A model generated the notes under the pieces. That model searched no databases and was not told the origin of the DNA. It saw nothing but the letters and a program-made list of their open reading frames with translations. From assembly GCA_946530355.1 (NCBI GenBank), contig CAMNAB010000127.1, forward strand, positions 1 to 7,710: DNA of 7,710 nt, written 5' to 3'. Shown piece after piece: positions 6,337 through 7,710 of this stretch (position 1 is its first letter; every line of letters begins with the position of its first letter). Both the position numbers and the translations under genes were made by a program. Source of the DNA: Firm-04 sp003446315. GTDB taxonomy: Bacteria > Bacillota > Clostridia > Oscillospirales > Ruminococcaceae.

Positions 6337-7662
6337 ATGTCTATGAAGAAAACACTTGCACTTATGAGTGCGGCAGGACTGTTGCTCAGTGCTGTCCCGA
6401 TGACCGCAGCTGCACCGTTGACCGCGTATGCTGTATCCAATACAGAAACCGGGCCTGCCGGCGCAAACGCTACCTGGACGCTGAACAAAGATACCGGCGT
6501 TTTGACAATCACCGGCAGCGGTCGGCTGTACGATCGCGGTTGGGACGGCTACAAAACAGTGGATCCCTTCCATATGTGGGATAACAACAAAGTCAAAGCT
6601 GTCACCATTTCTTCCGGCATCACATATATCGGTGCGAACGCATTCAGAACCTACAACACATCTCCCCTGACAAGCATCACCATGCCCAGTGTAACGGAAA
6701 TCGGTGCGTATGCATTCCGCAACACAACGCTCCTGAACACGAAGATCCAGAACCACAGCAAGAAACTCGGCATCATCAATAACATTCTGGTGGACGGCTC
6801 AAAGGCTTCCGGCAGCGTGACAATCCCGAGCACTGTAAAAAGCATTGCTGCATTTGCTTTCAGCAATTCTGAGGGTACAAGCGCAGCATTGAAAACCGTT
6901 GTGATCCCGTCCTCTGTTACATTCATCGGTCAGAGCGCTTTTTCATACCTTTCGAGCCTTGAAAAGGTCACAAACAATGCAAAGATCACGAAAATCGCAG
7001 ATAAAACTTTCGAATTCTGCCTGAATCTGAAGAGTGTCACGATCCCAAGCGGTGTCAAAACGATCGGTACCGATGCTTTCAAGTGCTGCGGCAAACTCAG
7101 CTCCGTCACCATTCCGAACACTGTGACATCCATCGGCAGCAATGCGTTCCGTTCTTGCAGCACACTTTCTTCTGTAAAGGTCGGAACCGGTCTGAAAACG
7201 ATCGGAAGCTATGCATTCTACCAATGCGTTGGTTTGAAGGCAATCGACCTGCCGGCATCTGTTACTTCCATCGGCTATGAAGCATTCTATGATTGCAGCA
7301 AACTCTATGATGTGACCATTTTCAGCAAAAACTGCTCCTACAATGATCCGTTCAACGGCGTTACCCGCATCTATGCATATCCGAATTCGACTGCACCTGC
7401 CACTTTCGGTGACAGATTCGTAAAGATTGCTGATGTCAGCCGGAACGGTAAGATCAATGAATATGATGCACAGCTTGAATTACAGGAAGTGCAGAAGAAG
7501 AACCTCGATTCTTCCTATGTCTTCCCGGATTGGGTAACAGATATCGACAAAAACGGTGTCATCAGCGCACTGGATGCACAGTATATCCGCGCTTATGTTC
7601 AAACCAAAGCAGAGCAGCCGAACATCACATGGTATGAGATCATCAACAATGTCAACATCTAA
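6337..7662 (+). CDS. Secreted BspA-like LRR_5 protein with C-terminal dockerin (stand-alone copy)
   Basis: The 441-residue protein has a signal peptide (basic MSMKK, hydrophobic core 7-20, probable cleavage after AYA at 32 or AAA at 26). A leader module (45-66) with D-T-G-V-L-T-I-T-G-S-G-R-L matches that of the upstream LRR protein. LRR_5 repeats run from about 87 to 325, broken by an N-N-I-L-V-D-G segment near 148-154; units at 232-254, 255-277, 278-300 and 301-323 are exactly 23 residues each. A type I dockerin lies at 364-425 with calcium loops D366, S368, N370, D377 and D402, D404, N406, D413, again with A-Q after each loop. The C-terminus is TWYEIINNVNI, echoing WEEIVN of the other copy. 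The protein is predicted to be exported and attached through a cohesin to a scaffoldin or surface protein, where LRR_5 domains usually bind proteins or carbohydrates; the ligand is unknown. It has its own promoters and a strong ribosome site, and is separated from the operon by a terminator. No enzymatic domain is visible. Confidence 0.93.
   Translation: MSMKKTLALMSAAGLLLSAVPMTAAAPLTAYAVSNTETGPAGANATWTLNKDTGVLTITGSGRLYDRGWDGYKTVDPFHMWDNNKVKAVTISSGITYIGANAFRTYNTSPLTSITMPSVTEIGAYAFRNTTLLNTKIQNHSKKLGIINNILVDGSKASGSVTIPSTVKSIAAFAFSNSEGTSAALKTVVIPSSVTFIGQSAFSYLSSLEKVTNNAKITKIADKTFEFCLNLKSVTIPSGVKTIGTDAFKCCGKLSSVTIPNTVTSIGSNAFRSCSTLSSVKVGTGLKTIGSYAFYQCVGLKAIDLPASVTSIGYEAFYDCSKLYDVTIFSKNCSYNDPFNGVTRIYAYPNSTAPATFGDRFVKIADVSRNGKINEYDAQLELQEVQKKNLDSSYVFPDWVTDIDKNGVISALDAQYIRAYVQTKAEQPNITWYEIINNVNI
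7030..7305 (+). repeat. Four in-register 69-base (23-residue) LRR_5 repeats
   Basis: Residues 232-323 of the stand-alone LRR protein consist of four units of exactly 23 residues with the pattern (K/S)-x-(V/I)-x-(I/V/L)-x-x-x-(V/L)-x-(T/S)-I-G-x-x-A-F-x-x-C-x-x-L. Cysteines fall at 228, 251, 274, 297 and 320, always 23 apart. The DNA is diverged between units, so the repeat is maintained at protein level and is not a fresh duplication. Confidence 0.85.
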
Positions 7663-7710
7663 ATAATAGTGTCCCTGCCAAAACAACTGAACCCCAAAGA
7701 CCGCTTCGCA
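7663..7710. other. Right-hand edge, nothing recognisable
   Basis: The last 48 bases follow the TAA of the LRR-dockerin gene. I see no hairpin with a T run, no promoter and no start of a gene; a terminator, if present, lies beyond the window. Confidence 0.6.

Noticed and set aside
6054..6584. 176-codon plus-strand frame starting before the terminator and running into the second LRR gene
   Set aside because: It crosses a strong terminator and two promoters, has no ribosome site, and is out of frame with the well supported LRR-dockerin gene.
6301..6756. 151-codon minus-strand frame over the start of the second LRR gene
   Set aside because: It is antisense to the signal peptide and repeats; the low-complexity Cys/Arg-rich translation is a shadow of the repeat region.
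7030..7305. 69-base periodicity considered as a CRISPR or DNA tandem repeat
   Set aside because: The period is exactly 23 codons in frame, the DNA units are diverged, and the pattern is fully explained by LRR_5 protein repeats.
1..7710. Mobile element, tRNA, rRNA, integrase or attachment site
   Set aside because: No transposase, integrase, cloverleaf or terminal repeat was found on either strand; the genes read as an ordinary chromosomal layout.

Overview
The window looks like a gut or rumen Firmicute of the Ruminococcus / Oscillospiraceae type. The evidence is two secreted BspA-like leucine-rich-repeat proteins that each end in a type I dockerin, Gram-positive promoters with an extended -10 (ATGTTATAAT occurs twice), GGAG-type ribosome binding sites and a U-tract terminator. 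Genus is an inference. I cannot give a species.

Bases 1-5907 hold a four-gene, plus-strand operon behind one strong promoter (28-56). In order it encodes a MoxR-family AAA+ ATPase (98-1039), a membrane-anchored DUF58 protein (1039-2337), a large multi-pass membrane transglutaminase-like protein of the TgpA/YebA type (2371-4821) and a secreted LRR_5-dockerin protein read from a TTG start (4837-5907). The junctions are a 1-base stop/start overlap, a 33-base gap and a 15-base gap, so co-transcription is likely. MoxR + DUF58 + membrane transglutaminase is a widespread trio with poorly defined biochemistry. The unusual part is the dockerin-bearing surface protein attached to its 3' end.

Bases 5908-6336 are non-coding but structured. 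They contain two mutually exclusive hairpins just after the operon, a 9-bp AT-rich inverted repeat around a weak possible promoter, a strong intrinsic terminator (6082-6120), and then two tandem sigma-A-type promoters (6190-6218 and 6253-6281), each with a 17-base spacer.

Bases 6337-7662 encode a second, separately transcribed LRR_5-dockerin protein. It shares the architecture of the fourth gene: signal peptide, a short 'D-T-x-x-L ... G-S-G-R' leader module, 23-residue LRR_5 units, a dockerin, and a W-x-E-I-(V/I)-N tail. The last 48 bases show nothing I can call.

A working picture (inference): the MoxR ATPase and DUF58 protein assemble or regulate the membrane transglutaminase, whose catalytic domain faces outside. 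The LRR-dockerin proteins are exported and docked through cohesins on the cell surface, and could be substrates or partners of that enzyme.
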